Shown one piece after another: positions 35,124 to 45,898 of a DNA stretch of 64,000 nucleotides. Position 1 is the stretch's first letter. Each line of letters opens with the position of its first letter. The DNA lies in assembly GCA_900470095.1 (NCBI GenBank), contig UBZM01000026.1, positions 1-64,000 on the forward strand, given 5' to 3'. The stretch comes from Hyphomicrobiales bacterium. GTDB lineage: Bacteria; Pseudomonadota; Alphaproteobacteria; Rhizobiales; Beijerinckiaceae. Both the position numbers and the translations under genes were made by a program. The notes below the pieces were generated by a model. That model saw only the letters and a program-made list of their open reading frames with translations. It made no database searches and was not told where the DNA came from.

Positions 35124-35992
35124 GCCAGGTCGCGGAGAAGCCGCTGGTGGGCGCCCTGCCCGCCGACACGGTCTGGATCGAAAAGGTTTCTTGGATTTCC
35201 AAGGCCCCGCGCTGGGCCTCGATGCTGGGGCTGCTCGTGGTCTTTCTCGGGCTTTGGCAGGGCATCACCTCCGCCGAGATCGTCTCGCCACTGATCCTGC
35301 CCACGCCGGGCGATACGTTGCGCGATATCGGCTTCGTCGGGCGCAACCTGATGGCCGGAGACTATATGCTGCCGGCCTTCTGGGTCACGGCAAGCGAGGT
35401 CCTCGTGGGCTTCTTCGTGGCGCTGACGATTGGCGTCACGCTCGGCGTCGTGGTCGGGGAAACGAGCTTCGGCGAACGCGCGGTGATGCCCTACATCGTT
35501 GCGATCGACACCATGCCGAAGCTCGCCTTCGCCCCTCTCTTCGTCGCCTGGCTCGGATTCGGCATCATGTCGAAGGTCGCGCTGGCGGCCTTCATCTCGG
35601 TGTTTCCGATCATCGTCGGCACCGCGGCCGGATTGCATGCGGCCGACGAGAATGCACGCATGCTGTTCAAGAGCATCGGCGCCTCGCGTCTGCAGACGCT
35701 GGTCAAGCTGAAGATCCCGACCGGCCTGCCGCAGTTCTTCACCGGCCTGAAGATCGCCGCGATCAGCGTGGTCTCGGGTGCGATCGCCGGCGAGTTCCTT
35801 GGCGGCGGACAGGGCTTCGGCGAGCTGATCCGGGTTGCCGCATCGCAGCTCGACACCCCACGCGTCTTCTCGCTGATCATCTATCTCAGCCTGCTCGGGC
35901 TTTTCATGTTCGGCGTCGTGTCCTGGATGCAGTACAGGTTCGTCTTCTGGCAGCGTTCGAGTAACACCATCTCTTCCAGGGCATCCCGGTGA
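35120..35992 (+). CDS. ABC transporter permease, SsuC/TauC type
   Basis: A 290-residue inner-membrane permease with about six helices. The EAA-loop region reads ENARMLFKSIGASRLQTLVKLKIPTG, and GGGQGFGELIRVAA is typical of SsuC/TauC proteins. It starts at a GTG at 35120 overlapping the ATPase stop (GTGA), and its own stop overlaps the GntR gene start in the same way. The longer open frame upstream lies inside the ATPase gene and is not coding. Confidence 0.92.
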   Translation: MSQVAEKPLVGALPADTVWIEKVSWISKAPRWASMLGLLVVFLGLWQGITSAEIVSPLILPTPGDTLRDIGFVGRNLMAGDYMLPAFWVTASEVLVGFFVALTIGVTLGVVVGETSFGERAVMPYIVAIDTMPKLAFAPLFVAWLGFGIMSKVALAAFISVFPIIVGTAAGLHAADENARMLFKSIGASRLQTLVKLKIPTGLPQFFTGLKIAAISVVSGAIAGEFLGGGQGFGELIRVAASQLDTPRVFSLIIYLSLLGLFMFGVVSWMQYRFVFWQRSSNTISSRASR

Positions 35993-36735
35993 GCGGCAGC
36001 AGGACAGAAACGACCATGGCAAAGGCTGCCGAGAAGACCACGCTGTCGACGACGGTCTACCAGAAGCTGCGCAGCGATATCATCCAGGGCGAGTTCAGGC
36101 CGGGTGAGAAGCTGCGCATCGAGGGCATCGCCTCGACCTATGGCGTCGGCAGCAATGCGGTCCGCGAGGCCTTGTCGCGGCTGTCATCGGAGCGCCTCGT
36201 CGAGCGGCACGAGCAGCGCGGATTCTCGGTTCCGACAATCGCCCTCGATGATTGGCGGGTCTTGGTCCGCACGCGCTGCTGGCTTGAAACCAGGGCGCTC
36301 GAGGAAGCGATCAGCCATCGTGACGAGCGCTGGGAGGAAGGCATCGTCGTCGCCCTCCACCGGCTGTCACGCTATCGCTCGGATCTTCCTGCGGAGCGCG
36401 CCGCCTGGGAGGACGCCCATCGCAATTTCCACCGGGCGCTGCTGGCGAATTGCGGCTCGCCCTGGCTGCTCGAGTTCTGCGAGATCCTGGCCGACCATGC
36501 CTCGCGCTATATCTCGATCTCGCACGCCTTTGGCAGGATGCCGCGCAATGGCCAGAGCGAGCACGAGGAACTGATGAAGGCGGTGCTCAACGGCACCCCG
36601 CAGGAGGCCTGCGCGCTGCTCGTCGCGCACTACACCAAGACGCTCCAGACGATCGAGGAACTATTTGCGGAGGAGCGCTTCGCCGCCCTTGCGACCGGGC
36701 CGGGGACCCCACGATCCGCGGAACTCGCGGACTGA
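35989..36735 (+). CDS. GntR-family regulator, FCD subfamily
   Basis: A 248-residue regulator. The N-terminal winged helix (VYQKLRSDIIQGEFRPGEKL, then SNAVREALSRLSSERLVE) is followed by an all-helical FCD ligand-binding domain (EDAHRNFHRALLANCGSPWL, ending HYTKTLQTIEELF) whose histidines may bind metal and a carboxylate effector. The start is a GTG at 35989 overlapping the permease stop; an ATG at 36016 is an alternative. As the fourth gene of the transporter operon it probably represses it and the divergent FAH gene until substrate is present. Confidence 0.9.
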   Translation: MSGSRTETTMAKAAEKTTLSTTVYQKLRSDIIQGEFRPGEKLRIEGIASTYGVGSNAVREALSRLSSERLVERHEQRGFSVPTIALDDWRVLVRTRCWLETRALEEAISHRDERWEEGIVVALHRLSRYRSDLPAERAAWEDAHRNFHRALLANCGSPWLLEFCEILADHASRYISISHAFGRMPRNGQSEHEELMKAVLNGTPQEACALLVAHYTKTLQTIEELFAEERFAALATGPGTPRSAELAD

Positions 36736-36773
36736 TGGGACGACGCGACGCGGAGGTTCGCTCCCCGCTACAA

Positions 36774-36795
36774 CGGGAGCGCCGGATCGCTCCCG
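36774..36795 (+). terminator. Hairpin terminator after the ABC/GntR operon
   Basis: CGGGAGCG (36774-36781) and CGCTCCCG (36788-36795) pair over a six-base loop, 39 bases after the GntR stop. There is no T-run. Confidence 0.5.
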
Positions 36796-36846
36796 CAGGG
36801 CCGAGCAACGATGACGGTTCGCCTGCTTCTCGGGCGAGCAAACCTG

Positions 36847-37077
36847 TCACAGGTCGCGCGTGCGATCGGGCAGCTTGTCGATGGCCTCGTCGGCGCCTTG
36901 ATCCTTATGAAGCACGCCCTCCCGCAAGACCTTCGTTGCAGCGTCGGTCTTGAGCTTGGGATCAGTGGGCAATGCCTTTGTTTCGGGCGTCGCCTCCAGC
37001 CCGATCTTGTCGGGCTTCTTCCCGTCACCGCGCGCCGCCGCTGCGAATGTCGCCAGTGCTTCCGGTTGCTTTGCCAT
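36847..37077 (-). CDS. Small lysine-rich stress-type protein
   Basis: A 76-residue hydrophilic, lysine- and alanine-rich protein (MAKQPEALATFAAAARGDGK; TKALPTDPKLKTDAATKVLR) lacking hydrophobic core residues, probably disordered. GGGAGG precedes the ATG at 37077 with good spacing. A near-consensus stress promoter lies 25 bases upstream, back to back with the exact katE promoter. Similar small basic proteins are common in rhizobial stress regulons; the function is unknown. Confidence 0.65.
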   Translation of the reverse strand: MAKQPEALATFAAAARGDGKKPDKIGLEATPETKALPTDPKLKTDAATKVLREGVLHKDQGADEAIDKLPDRTRDL

Positions 37078-37101
37078 GGTGTCCTCCCTTGTTGTCGGGT
37101 C

Positions 37102-37127
37102 AACCCAGGACGGCGCTCGCTTGTTCC
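37102..37127 (-). promoter_or_regulatory. Near-consensus stress promoter for the 76-residue protein
   Basis: Minus strand GGAAC (37127-37123), 17-base spacer, GGTT (37105-37102): one mismatch from CGTT. Confidence 0.4.
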
Positions 37128-37296
37128 GTTGGACTGGGGCTGGTCGAGCCTCGCCACCTGGCGGTCAAGCCCGCTTCATCTGCGCGATCACCGGGGCGTC
37201 GCCTGAAGAGCGGCCCGAGAGAGCATCGACGCCCACGCGGACAATGGCCGGCTGAGCTTGTGTCTGGCTGCATCTGGGAAACCAGATGGGAGGAAC

Positions 37297-37321
37297 GGAA
37301 CGGCCGCCGCTGAGAAACGTT
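37297..37321 (+). promoter_or_regulatory. General-stress (EcfG-type) promoter of katE
   Basis: GGAAC at 37297-37301, a 16-base spacer and CGTT at 37318-37321: exact match, 73 bases upstream of the katE start. Confidence 0.75.
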
Positions 37322-37393
37322 GCCCTGACAACGCATCGCGATCGAGACCGCGCCGTGGTCGTCGCGCATGCGCAGAAAGCGGCGGATATACTC

Positions 37394-39484
<2,091 letters not shown>

Positions 39485-39504
39485 AGCACCGATCGTCAGA
39501 CACC

Positions 39505-39521
39505 GCCCGAGCTCCGGGCGA
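39505..39521. terminator. Small hairpin between convergent katE and benE-like genes
   Basis: CGCCCG (39505-39510) and CGGGCG (39516-39521) pair over five bases in the 57-base gap between two convergent genes. It could terminate either, but no T-run is present. Confidence 0.3.
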
Positions 39522-39541
39522 GGTCGAACCCTGCATGGCCG

Positions 39542-40786
39542 TTAGTCAGCCGGGCCGCCGCCGACTGTCAAGAGACCAGTGCCCTTGACCGTCTCACGGC
39601 GCGGCAAACGGCCCTGCAGAACCGCATAGGCTATGAGACCGATCACCAGCCCCCAGAACGCTCCGCCGATGCCGAGCAGGCTGATCTTGGCCGAGGAGGC
39701 AAGGAACGTGATCAACGCCGCCTCGCGGGACTTCGGATCGGCCATCGCGCCGGCGAGGCTGCCGCCAATCGTTCCCAGCAGCGCGAGCCCTGCGAGCGTT
39801 GTGATGAAGGTCGCCGGGAATGCCATGAAGACCGCCGCCAGAGCCACGCCAAAGACGCCGACAAGCACATAGAAAACGCCTGCGGCGATCCCTGCGATCC
39901 ACCGTTTGGACGGATCCTCATGCGCTTCCTTGCCCGTGCAGATCGCCGCGGTGATCGCTGCGATGTTGAAGGCGTGGGAACCGAACGGCGCCATGATCAG
40001 CGAACCGAGACCTGTCACGGTCACGATCGGATTGGCGCTGGTCCTGAAGCCGTCATTGCGCAGGACGAGCATCCCCGGCATGTACTGCCCGGTCAACGTG
40101 ATCAGGAACAGCGGCAGCGCGACGCTCAAGAGCGCATTGAGCGAGAACTCCGGCGCGGTGAACACCGGAGCCGCAAACTTGAACTCAATCCCCGAAAGAT
40201 CCACGCGTCCCTGCACCGTCAGGAAGGCGAGGCCGAGCACCAGAATACCAACGACGGCATAGCGGGGGGTGAAGCGCTTCAGCACGAGATAGGTGATGAT
40301 CAGCAGCCCAACCAGCAGCGGATCGACGCTCGCGCCGCCAAACGCGCCGATGCCGAACTGCAGCAGGATACCGGCGAGCAGGCCTGATGCGATACCGGGC
40401 GGGATCAACCTGACCACCTTCTCGAAATAGCCCGACAGTCCGAGGGCGACGAATGCGGCTGCCGAGATCAGGTAAGCACCGACCGCCTCGGCATAAGGGG
40501 TCGTGGCGAGTGCCGTGACGAGGAACGCCGCCGCCGGCGTCGACCAGGCCGTGATGATCGGCTCACGATAGCGCCAGCTCAGATAAAGCCCGGTCAGCCC
40601 GACGCCGATCGAAACAGACCAGACCCAGGATGCAGTCAGCTCGGGACTGAGACCCGCGACCTTCGCAGCCTGAAAGACCAGAATGAAGGTTCCCCCATAG
40701 TTGACGATGACAGAGATCAGCCCCGCAACGATCGGAGGCATGAGATCACGGGGATTGAGCCAATGTGGTGACGAGACGGGCGGCAT
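39542..40786 (-). CDS. BenE-family membrane transporter
   Basis: An inner-membrane protein of about 414 residues with roughly twelve hydrophobic segments, matching the benzoate/proton symporter BenE family: VNYGGTFILVFQAAKVAGLS, TAWSTPAAAFLVT, NIAAITAAICTGKEAHEDPSKRW. The ATG at 40786 begins just ahead of NPRDLMPPIVAG; ATGs at 40816 or further upstream would add residues and overlap the divergent regulator. No benzoate degradation genes are nearby. The adjacent MocR regulator and YggS-type PLP protein raise other possibilities for its substrate. Confidence 0.88.
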   Translation of the reverse strand: MPPVSSPHWLNPRDLMPPIVAGLISVIVNYGGTFILVFQAAKVAGLSPELTASWVWSVSIGVGLTGLYLSWRYREPIITAWSTPAAAFLVTALATTPYAEAVGAYLISAAAFVALGLSGYFEKVVRLIPPGIASGLLAGILLQFGIGAFGGASVDPLLVGLLIITYLVLKRFTPRYAVVGILVLGLAFLTVQGRVDLSGIEFKFAAPVFTAPEFSLNALLSVALPLFLITLTGQYMPGMLVLRNDGFRTSANPIVTVTGLGSLIMAPFGSHAFNIAAITAAICTGKEAHEDPSKRWIAGIAAGVFYVLVGVFGVALAAVFMAFPATFITTLAGLALLGTIGGSLAGAMADPKSREAALITFLASSAKISLLGIGGAFWGLVIGLIAYAVLQGRLPRRETVKGTGLLTVGGGPAD

Positions 40787-40901
40787 GATTGTCTTCGTTA
40801 TCCTGAAAGCCCGCATGGCCTGGGCCAGCAAGGCGGGCTTGACTCCTAGCGGGTCAATGGTCTGTTGATCCCATCCACTTTCTTCGAGAAGCTCAGACCA
40901 A

Positions 40902-42392
40902 TTGTTCAAGCATTCTCAATTGCAATCCGTGAAGGCTTGGCTTGCCCTTCCCGCCCACGCGGAACTGCCGATTTACGCGCGGATCCAGCGGGCCGTGCGG
41001 CAATTGATCCTCGATGGTGCGGTTGGCCCCGGCAAGCCGCTGCCGGCTTCGCGCGCGCTCGCCAAATCGCTCGGTGTCTCCCGCGACACGATCGAAACCG
41101 CCTACGCCCAGCTCCATGCCGAGGGCTTTATCGATCGGCGGGTGGGCAGTGGCAGTTTCGTCGCTGAGATGACGGAGTTCTCTCCTGGCGAGAGGCTCTC
41201 TCGTCGCAGCGCGCTTCTGCGGAGCCAGGCGCCGAACCTCAGCAAACGTGGAGCGGCGATCTTTCGCAGCGGCGGCGTTCGCGAGCAGCTATCGCCCCGG
41301 CCGTTTGCGCCGGGCATACCCGAGACGCGCAGCTTTCCGCTGCCGCTCTGGCAACGCCTGGAACGGCAGGTGCTGAAGGAGACAGGCACGCGGGCGCTGC
41401 TTCACGGAGACCCCCAGGGCGCGGAAGCGCTCCGGCGCGCAATCGCTGACTATGTCAACCTGGAGCGAGGTGCCCGCACCCACGCGGACCGCGTGCTTGT
41501 TCTGACAAGCTCACAGCAGGCGGTCGCGCTCTGTGCCACCATGCTGCTTGAGCCTGGAGATCGCATCTTCATCGAGGATCCGGCCTATTACGGGGCGCGC
41601 AAGGCGTTCGATGCCGCCGGTCTGGAATGTGCACCCCTCCCCGTCGACGATCAGGGTATTCTGGTCGAGCAGCTCCTTGCCGATCAGCGCGGGGCGAAGG
41701 CCGTCTTCCTGACCCCGTCCCATCAGTTTCCGACGGGCGCGACCCTTGCGCTCGACCGGCGTCTCTCGCTGATCGAATGGGCCGCGAAGCATCAGGCCTG
41801 GATCATCGAGGACGACTACGACAGCGAGTTCCATTACGCCGGTAAACCAACCGCCTGCGTGCAGGGCCTCGATCCTCATGACCGGACCATCTATATCGGC
41901 ACATTCACGAAATCGCTCTTTCCTGGATTGCGGGTGGGCTATGCCGTGCTGCCTCGGCAACTGGTTGCACCGATGACGGTTGCACGCTCGCTCCTCGACG
42001 GCCACACCGCCTCGATCACGCAATTGACGCTCGCCCGTTTCATGGAGGGGGGACATTTCGGCGCGCATGTCCGCGCCATGCGAGGCGTCTATGCCGAGCG
42101 GCTCGAAATTCTGACCGGCCTCGTGCGGACCCAGCTTTCGGCTTTCGTCGAGCCGCGGGTTCCGGTCGGTGGGCTCCAGATGCCATGCGTGCTGACCATC
42201 GACCTTCCGGAGCGCGCTGCCATCGACGCCGCGGAACGCGTTGGCGTCGAGCTTCTGGGTCTGTCGGCGCTTCATGCATCAGGCCATGGCGAGGCGGGCT
42301 TTCTGATGGGATTCGCCGCCTATGCCCCGGGAGAGATCGAAGTCGCAGTGAAGAGGCTCGCGCGCGCGTTCCGGACCCTGAAGAGCTCCTAG
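40902..42392 (+). CDS. MocR/GabR-type regulator (GntR HTH fused to aminotransferase domain)
   Basis: A 496-residue PLP-dependent transcription factor. The winged helix (LPIYARIQRAVRQLILDGAV, GVSRDTIETAYAQLHAEGF) is joined to a fold-type I aminotransferase domain with PSHQFPTGATLAL, WIIEDDYDSEFHYAG and the PLP lysine in GTFTKSLFPGLRVGY. Such proteins sense PLP or an amino compound and control transport or vitamin B6 genes. The TTG at 40902 is used for a frame-consistent start, but a GTG at 40929 is about as plausible; neither has a strong ribosome site. It is divergent from the BenE-like gene, the likely target. Confidence 0.88.
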   Translation: MFKHSQLQSVKAWLALPAHAELPIYARIQRAVRQLILDGAVGPGKPLPASRALAKSLGVSRDTIETAYAQLHAEGFIDRRVGSGSFVAEMTEFSPGERLSRRSALLRSQAPNLSKRGAAIFRSGGVREQLSPRPFAPGIPETRSFPLPLWQRLERQVLKETGTRALLHGDPQGAEALRRAIADYVNLERGARTHADRVLVLTSSQQAVALCATMLLEPGDRIFIEDPAYYGARKAFDAAGLECAPLPVDDQGILVEQLLADQRGAKAVFLTPSHQFPTGATLALDRRLSLIEWAAKHQAWIIEDDYDSEFHYAGKPTACVQGLDPHDRTIYIGTFTKSLFPGLRVGYAVLPRQLVAPMTVARSLLDGHTASITQLTLARFMEGGHFGAHVRAMRGVYAERLEILTGLVRTQLSAFVEPRVPVGGLQMPCVLTIDLPERAAIDAAERVGVELLGLSALHASGHGEAGFLMGFAAYAPGEIEVAVKRLARAFRTLKSS

Positions 42393-42646
42393 CCTCCCAG
42401 AAACCGGCATTCGCAAATGGCCTGCCTCATCCTCTGCAAGTGGATGGGTACAGCAGGCCACTTTCAAGATAGATACCGAGAGGACCGCCACGGCGGAATG
42501 CACGACGCCGATCAGCAGCAGATCAACACTCGCATGCGCCAGGTCCGCGCTTCATCGACCCGCCTCGAGGCGGGATCGTGGGTTTCCGCCCTCCGCAAGG
42601 TCTTCGCCCGGCCTGCCCGGCGGCGTCATCGGGAGCTTGTTTGCGC

Positions 42647-43447
42647 ATGAATGCACCATCGACGACCGCCCTTTCGAGCGAGGATCTCGCACGCTTCGGT
42701 CACCACCCTGCCGAAACATTTGCGAAAAATCTGAAAGCCGTTCAGGAGCGCATCGCTTCAGCCTGCCACCGCAGCGGGCGAAACCCCGACGATGTGCATC
42801 TGCTGCCGGTCACCAAGACAGTCCCCGCCCATATCCTGCGGCTCGCCTTTGGCGCAGGCATCACCAGCTTTGGGGAGAACAAGCTGCAGGAGGCCCGAGA
42901 CAAGCGGGCGGTGCTTGGCGATTTGCCGATCCGTTGGAGCATCATCGGTCATCTCCAGACGAACAAGGTCAAGTATCTCACCCGCTTCGCCATGGAGTTT
43001 CACGCTCTCGACAGCTTGCGATTGGCCGATGAACTCAATCGCCGGCTGGAGGCCGAGGGACGTGATCTCGACGTCTTCGTTCAGGTGAACACGTCAGGCG
43101 AGGCCAGCAAATACGGCCTGCATCCCGACGAGCTTGTGCCGTTCGTCGAATGTCTGCCTGAGTATCCTCGCCTCAAGCCGCGCGGCCTCATGACGCTGGC
43201 AATCTTCAGTGCGGATTCCGAGCGCGTGCGCGGCTGTTTCCGGCTGTTGCGTACCCTGCGGGACCGGGCCGTCAGCATTGATCCCGGCCTTGTGCAGTTG
43301 TCGAAGGGGATGTCCGGGGACTTCGAGAGCGCCATCGAAGAAGGCGCCGACGTCGTTCGGGTCGGCCAGGCCATTTTCGGAGCGCGACCGACCAGCGACG
43401 CCCTCTACTGGCCTGGCCTTGTCCCGCCCTCGCAGCCGGGAGCGTGA
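42647..43447 (+). CDS. YggS-family PLP-homeostasis protein
   Basis: A 266-residue fold-type III PLP-binding protein of the YggS/PROSC family, which binds pyridoxal phosphate and maintains B6 and amino-acid balance. Evidence: LLPVTKTVPAHILRLAF (PLP lysine in VTK), SFGENKLQEARDKR, WSIIGHLQTNKVKYL, VQVNTSGEASKYGL, GLMTLAIF and LSKGMSGDFESAIEEGADVVRVG. The N-terminal ~30 residues extend beyond the usual start. The ATG at 42647 is 11 bases after GGGAG. It lies 254 bases downstream of the MocR gene on the same strand, and this proximity of two PLP proteins is suggestive. A housekeeping yggS may exist elsewhere. Confidence 0.9.
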   Translation: MNAPSTTALSSEDLARFGHHPAETFAKNLKAVQERIASACHRSGRNPDDVHLLPVTKTVPAHILRLAFGAGITSFGENKLQEARDKRAVLGDLPIRWSIIGHLQTNKVKYLTRFAMEFHALDSLRLADELNRRLEAEGRDLDVFVQVNTSGEASKYGLHPDELVPFVECLPEYPRLKPRGLMTLAIFSADSERVRGCFRLLRTLRDRAVSIDPGLVQLSKGMSGDFESAIEEGADVVRVGQAIFGARPTSDALYWPGLVPPSQPGA

Positions 43448-43572
43448 CGACACCAAGCCGGCAGCAGATCGGCTTGAGCCAGGCGCCCACTCACCGCTTG
43501 CATGTCAGCGCAGTCCTCATCCGGCGACAAGACGGATAGCCGAACGGCCAGGACGGGGTCTTCGTGGCTGAT

Positions 43573-44325
43573 TCAGGTCAGCAACTGCCCGCCATCGACG
43601 ACGATCGTCTGCCCGGTCACCCAGCTCGCCATGTCGCTCGCCAGGAACAGGGCGACATTGGCGACCTCCCCTGGCGCCCCGAAGCGCCCCCAGGGAATGC
43701 TGCCGAGCGTGCGCTCGTAGAGCTGCGGATCGGTCGTCTTTCGGCTTTCCCACGAACCGCCTGGAAACGCGATCGAGCCAGGCGCGATGGCATTAACCCG
43801 GATGCGCTTTGGCGCGAGCGCCCGCCCTTGCCCCATCGTGTAGTTGACCACAGCCGCCTTGATTGCTGCATAGGGCAGCGAACGCGGCACCGCCGTCAGG
43901 CCGGAAATCGACGAGATGTTGATGATGGCGCCGCCGCCCGCTTCCTCCAGGAATGGTATCGCCGTCTGGGTGGCGCGCACCGTCGCCATCAGGTCGACAT
44001 TGATGCTGGCAAGCCAGCCGCTCTCGTCATCCTTCGAGCCGAAGCCCGACGCGTTGTTGATCAGGATGTCGATGCCACCAAGAGCGCGTGCGGCGTCAGT
44101 CACGAAGCTTGCGGCCGCAGAGCCCTCGCCGAGATCGCAGGCCATGCTGAAAACCGCCCCACCATGCCGCTTCAACTCGGCTTCGACCGCGCTGAGCCCC
44201 TCCGCATTGCGAGCGCAGATCGCCACATCGGCGCCTGCCGCCGCGAAGGAGAGAGCGATGGATCGCCCAATGCCGCGGCTGCCGCCTGCGACGACGACCT
44301 TCTTGCCCCTGAAGGAGATTTCCAT
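43573..44325 (-). CDS. Short-chain dehydrogenase/reductase
   Basis: A 250-residue classical SDR oxidoreductase. The cofactor motif reads VVVAGGSRGIGRSI, NNAS follows the fold, the catalytic serine is in NISSISGL and the Y-x-x-x-K in LPYAAIKAAV. The arginines in CARNAEG and the first glycine loop hint at NADP preference. It ends with WVTGQTIVVDGGQLL, as usual. Substrate unknown. It stands alone on the minus strand between the YggS gene and a kinase. Confidence 0.9.
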   Translation of the reverse strand: MEISFRGKKVVVAGGSRGIGRSIALSFAAAGADVAICARNAEGLSAVEAELKRHGGAVFSMACDLGEGSAAASFVTDAARALGGIDILINNASGFGSKDDESGWLASINVDLMATVRATQTAIPFLEEAGGGAIINISSISGLTAVPRSLPYAAIKAAVVNYTMGQGRALAPKRIRVNAIAPGSIAFPGGSWESRKTTDPQLYERTLGSIPWGRFGAPGEVANVALFLASDMASWVTGQTIVVDGGQLLT

Positions 44326-44556
44326 TCCATAGCCCCGTGCAAACCAATTGGCAGATCAAGCCATGGTGCGCTTTCGGCAAACCGGCCTCAATCCGAATAT
44401 GGCCCGGCGTCGCTGTGTCCACACCCCAGTGAGGATCGGACCATGCCGACCTAGCCCATGGCGGGTGCGAACGTATTTTGCGGGGCAAGGAGCCGATCTC
44501 CGCTGCCCGTCTCCGGCCGGTCTGCCGGGAATGGCGCCGGTTGGAGCCCGCGTCGC

Positions 44557-45735
44557 TCAGCGGGCAAGCGGCATCCTGAACCTGAACCTCGTCCCCTCGG
44601 ACGTGGAGATAGCGTCCAGCGTGCCCGCATGTGCCTTGGCGATCTGCGAGCAGATATAGAGGCCGAGACCGAGGCCCTGCTGGTTGGCTCGAGCGGAGGC
44701 ACGCACGAAGGGCTTGAAAAGCTCGGCCATGATCCCGGACGGGATCGGCTCCCCGGCGTTCGATACCGACAGCTCGAAATAATCGGGAGACCGATGGGCT
44801 TCCACGATGACCGGGCCATCCTCGGCACCGTGCCTCAACGCGTTGGCGATGAGGTTTGACGCCATCTGGGCGATGCGCGCCGGGTCACAGTCTATGACGC
44901 CGTCGAACCGCAGCGCCGTCCGGATCTCGCGGTCGGGATATGCGGTCTGGAGTTCGCCGATGACCTGCTCGAGCGCGGGCTTGAGGTTCGTCTCTGCGTC
45001 GCGCACGAGAATGAATCCGCCGCCCAGCCGCCCGCGTGCGAAATCGAGAACGTCGTCGATCAGGCGCGACATCCGGCCGACGCTGCTCTGCATCATCGTC
45101 GCCAGCGTGCGCACCTTCGCCATGTCGTCGCTCTTCAGCACCATGCGAAGGCCGGAATGGATGGAGGCGAGCGGATTGCGCAGGTCATGGCCGAGCACGG
45201 CGATGAACTGCTCGCGGATCTCGCTGTTCTGCAATTCCCCGACCAGCCTGGCCGCGCTGTCGGCGAGCTTGCGATGGGCGTCGAGGTGAAAGGCGATCAG
45301 CTCCGCGAAGAGCTTGAACATGCCGGTGACGGCAGGGGTGCTGACGACATGCGGCCTTGGATCGATGGCACAGAGCGTGCCGAAGAACGTTCCGTCGGAC
45401 AGGATGATCGGCGTCGAGATATAGCTCTGGAGGCCATAGGTCGCAGGCGTATGATGCTTGCAGTAGACCGGGTCTGCGTCGACATGGTCGATGACCACCA
45501 TCTCGCGGTGATCGCGGATTTCATTGCAGATCGTCGTCTCGATCTTGAGCTCGCCGCCGGGCTGCAGGCCGAAGGCGATTTCGTCTCGGACGCCACAGGC
45601 GACCCAGCGATCCTCGGTCACCCGCGCGACGGCCGCAAAACCCATGCCCGTCGTCCGGCAAACCACCTCCAGGATGCTCGGCACCGCGGCAATGGACGAG
45701 ATCGCGGCAATATCCTCAGAGAAGTCGTGACGCAT
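44557..45735 (-). CDS. GAF-domain sensor histidine kinase
   Basis: A 392-residue soluble kinase. The N-terminal GAF domain spans about residues 15-160 (GMGFAAVARVTEDRWVACGV, QSYISTPIILSDGTFFGTLCAIDP). HisKA has the phosphorylated histidine at H183 (AVLGHDLRNPLASI) and the ATPase domain holds NLIANALRHG and GLGLGLYICSQIA. The AIDP and histidine/tyrosine-rich segment near residue 95 are often seen in GAF domains of stress kinases; no bilin cysteine is identified. The ATG at 45735 follows GCGAGG. No response regulator is adjacent. Confidence 0.88.
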   Translation of the reverse strand: MRHDFSEDIAAISSIAAVPSILEVVCRTTGMGFAAVARVTEDRWVACGVRDEIAFGLQPGGELKIETTICNEIRDHREMVVIDHVDADPVYCKHHTPATYGLQSYISTPIILSDGTFFGTLCAIDPRPHVVSTPAVTGMFKLFAELIAFHLDAHRKLADSAARLVGELQNSEIREQFIAVLGHDLRNPLASIHSGLRMVLKSDDMAKVRTLATMMQSSVGRMSRLIDDVLDFARGRLGGGFILVRDAETNLKPALEQVIGELQTAYPDREIRTALRFDGVIDCDPARIAQMASNLIANALRHGAEDGPVIVEAHRSPDYFELSVSNAGEPIPSGIMAELFKPFVRASARANQQGLGLGLYICSQIAKAHAGTLDAISTSEGTRFRFRMPLAR

Positions 45736-45898
45736 CAAACCTCGCCCGGAAAAAGCGAGCGGAAACACAATCGTGACGAAGCGTCCATGTCAAAAGACCA
45801 TTCACGCTGGCCCATCCACGCCCGGATGGGCGGCTGAGACGGTTCTCCATAGCCATGATGATATGTGGTCATTCCGGATGCATACCATCGGATAGAGC

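Larger units (their letters stand above)
37078..37393. other. Divergent promoter region of the small stress gene and katE
   Basis: About 316 bases with no gene. It contains a near-consensus leftward stress promoter (37102-37127) and an exact rightward one (37297-37321). Confidence 0.6.
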
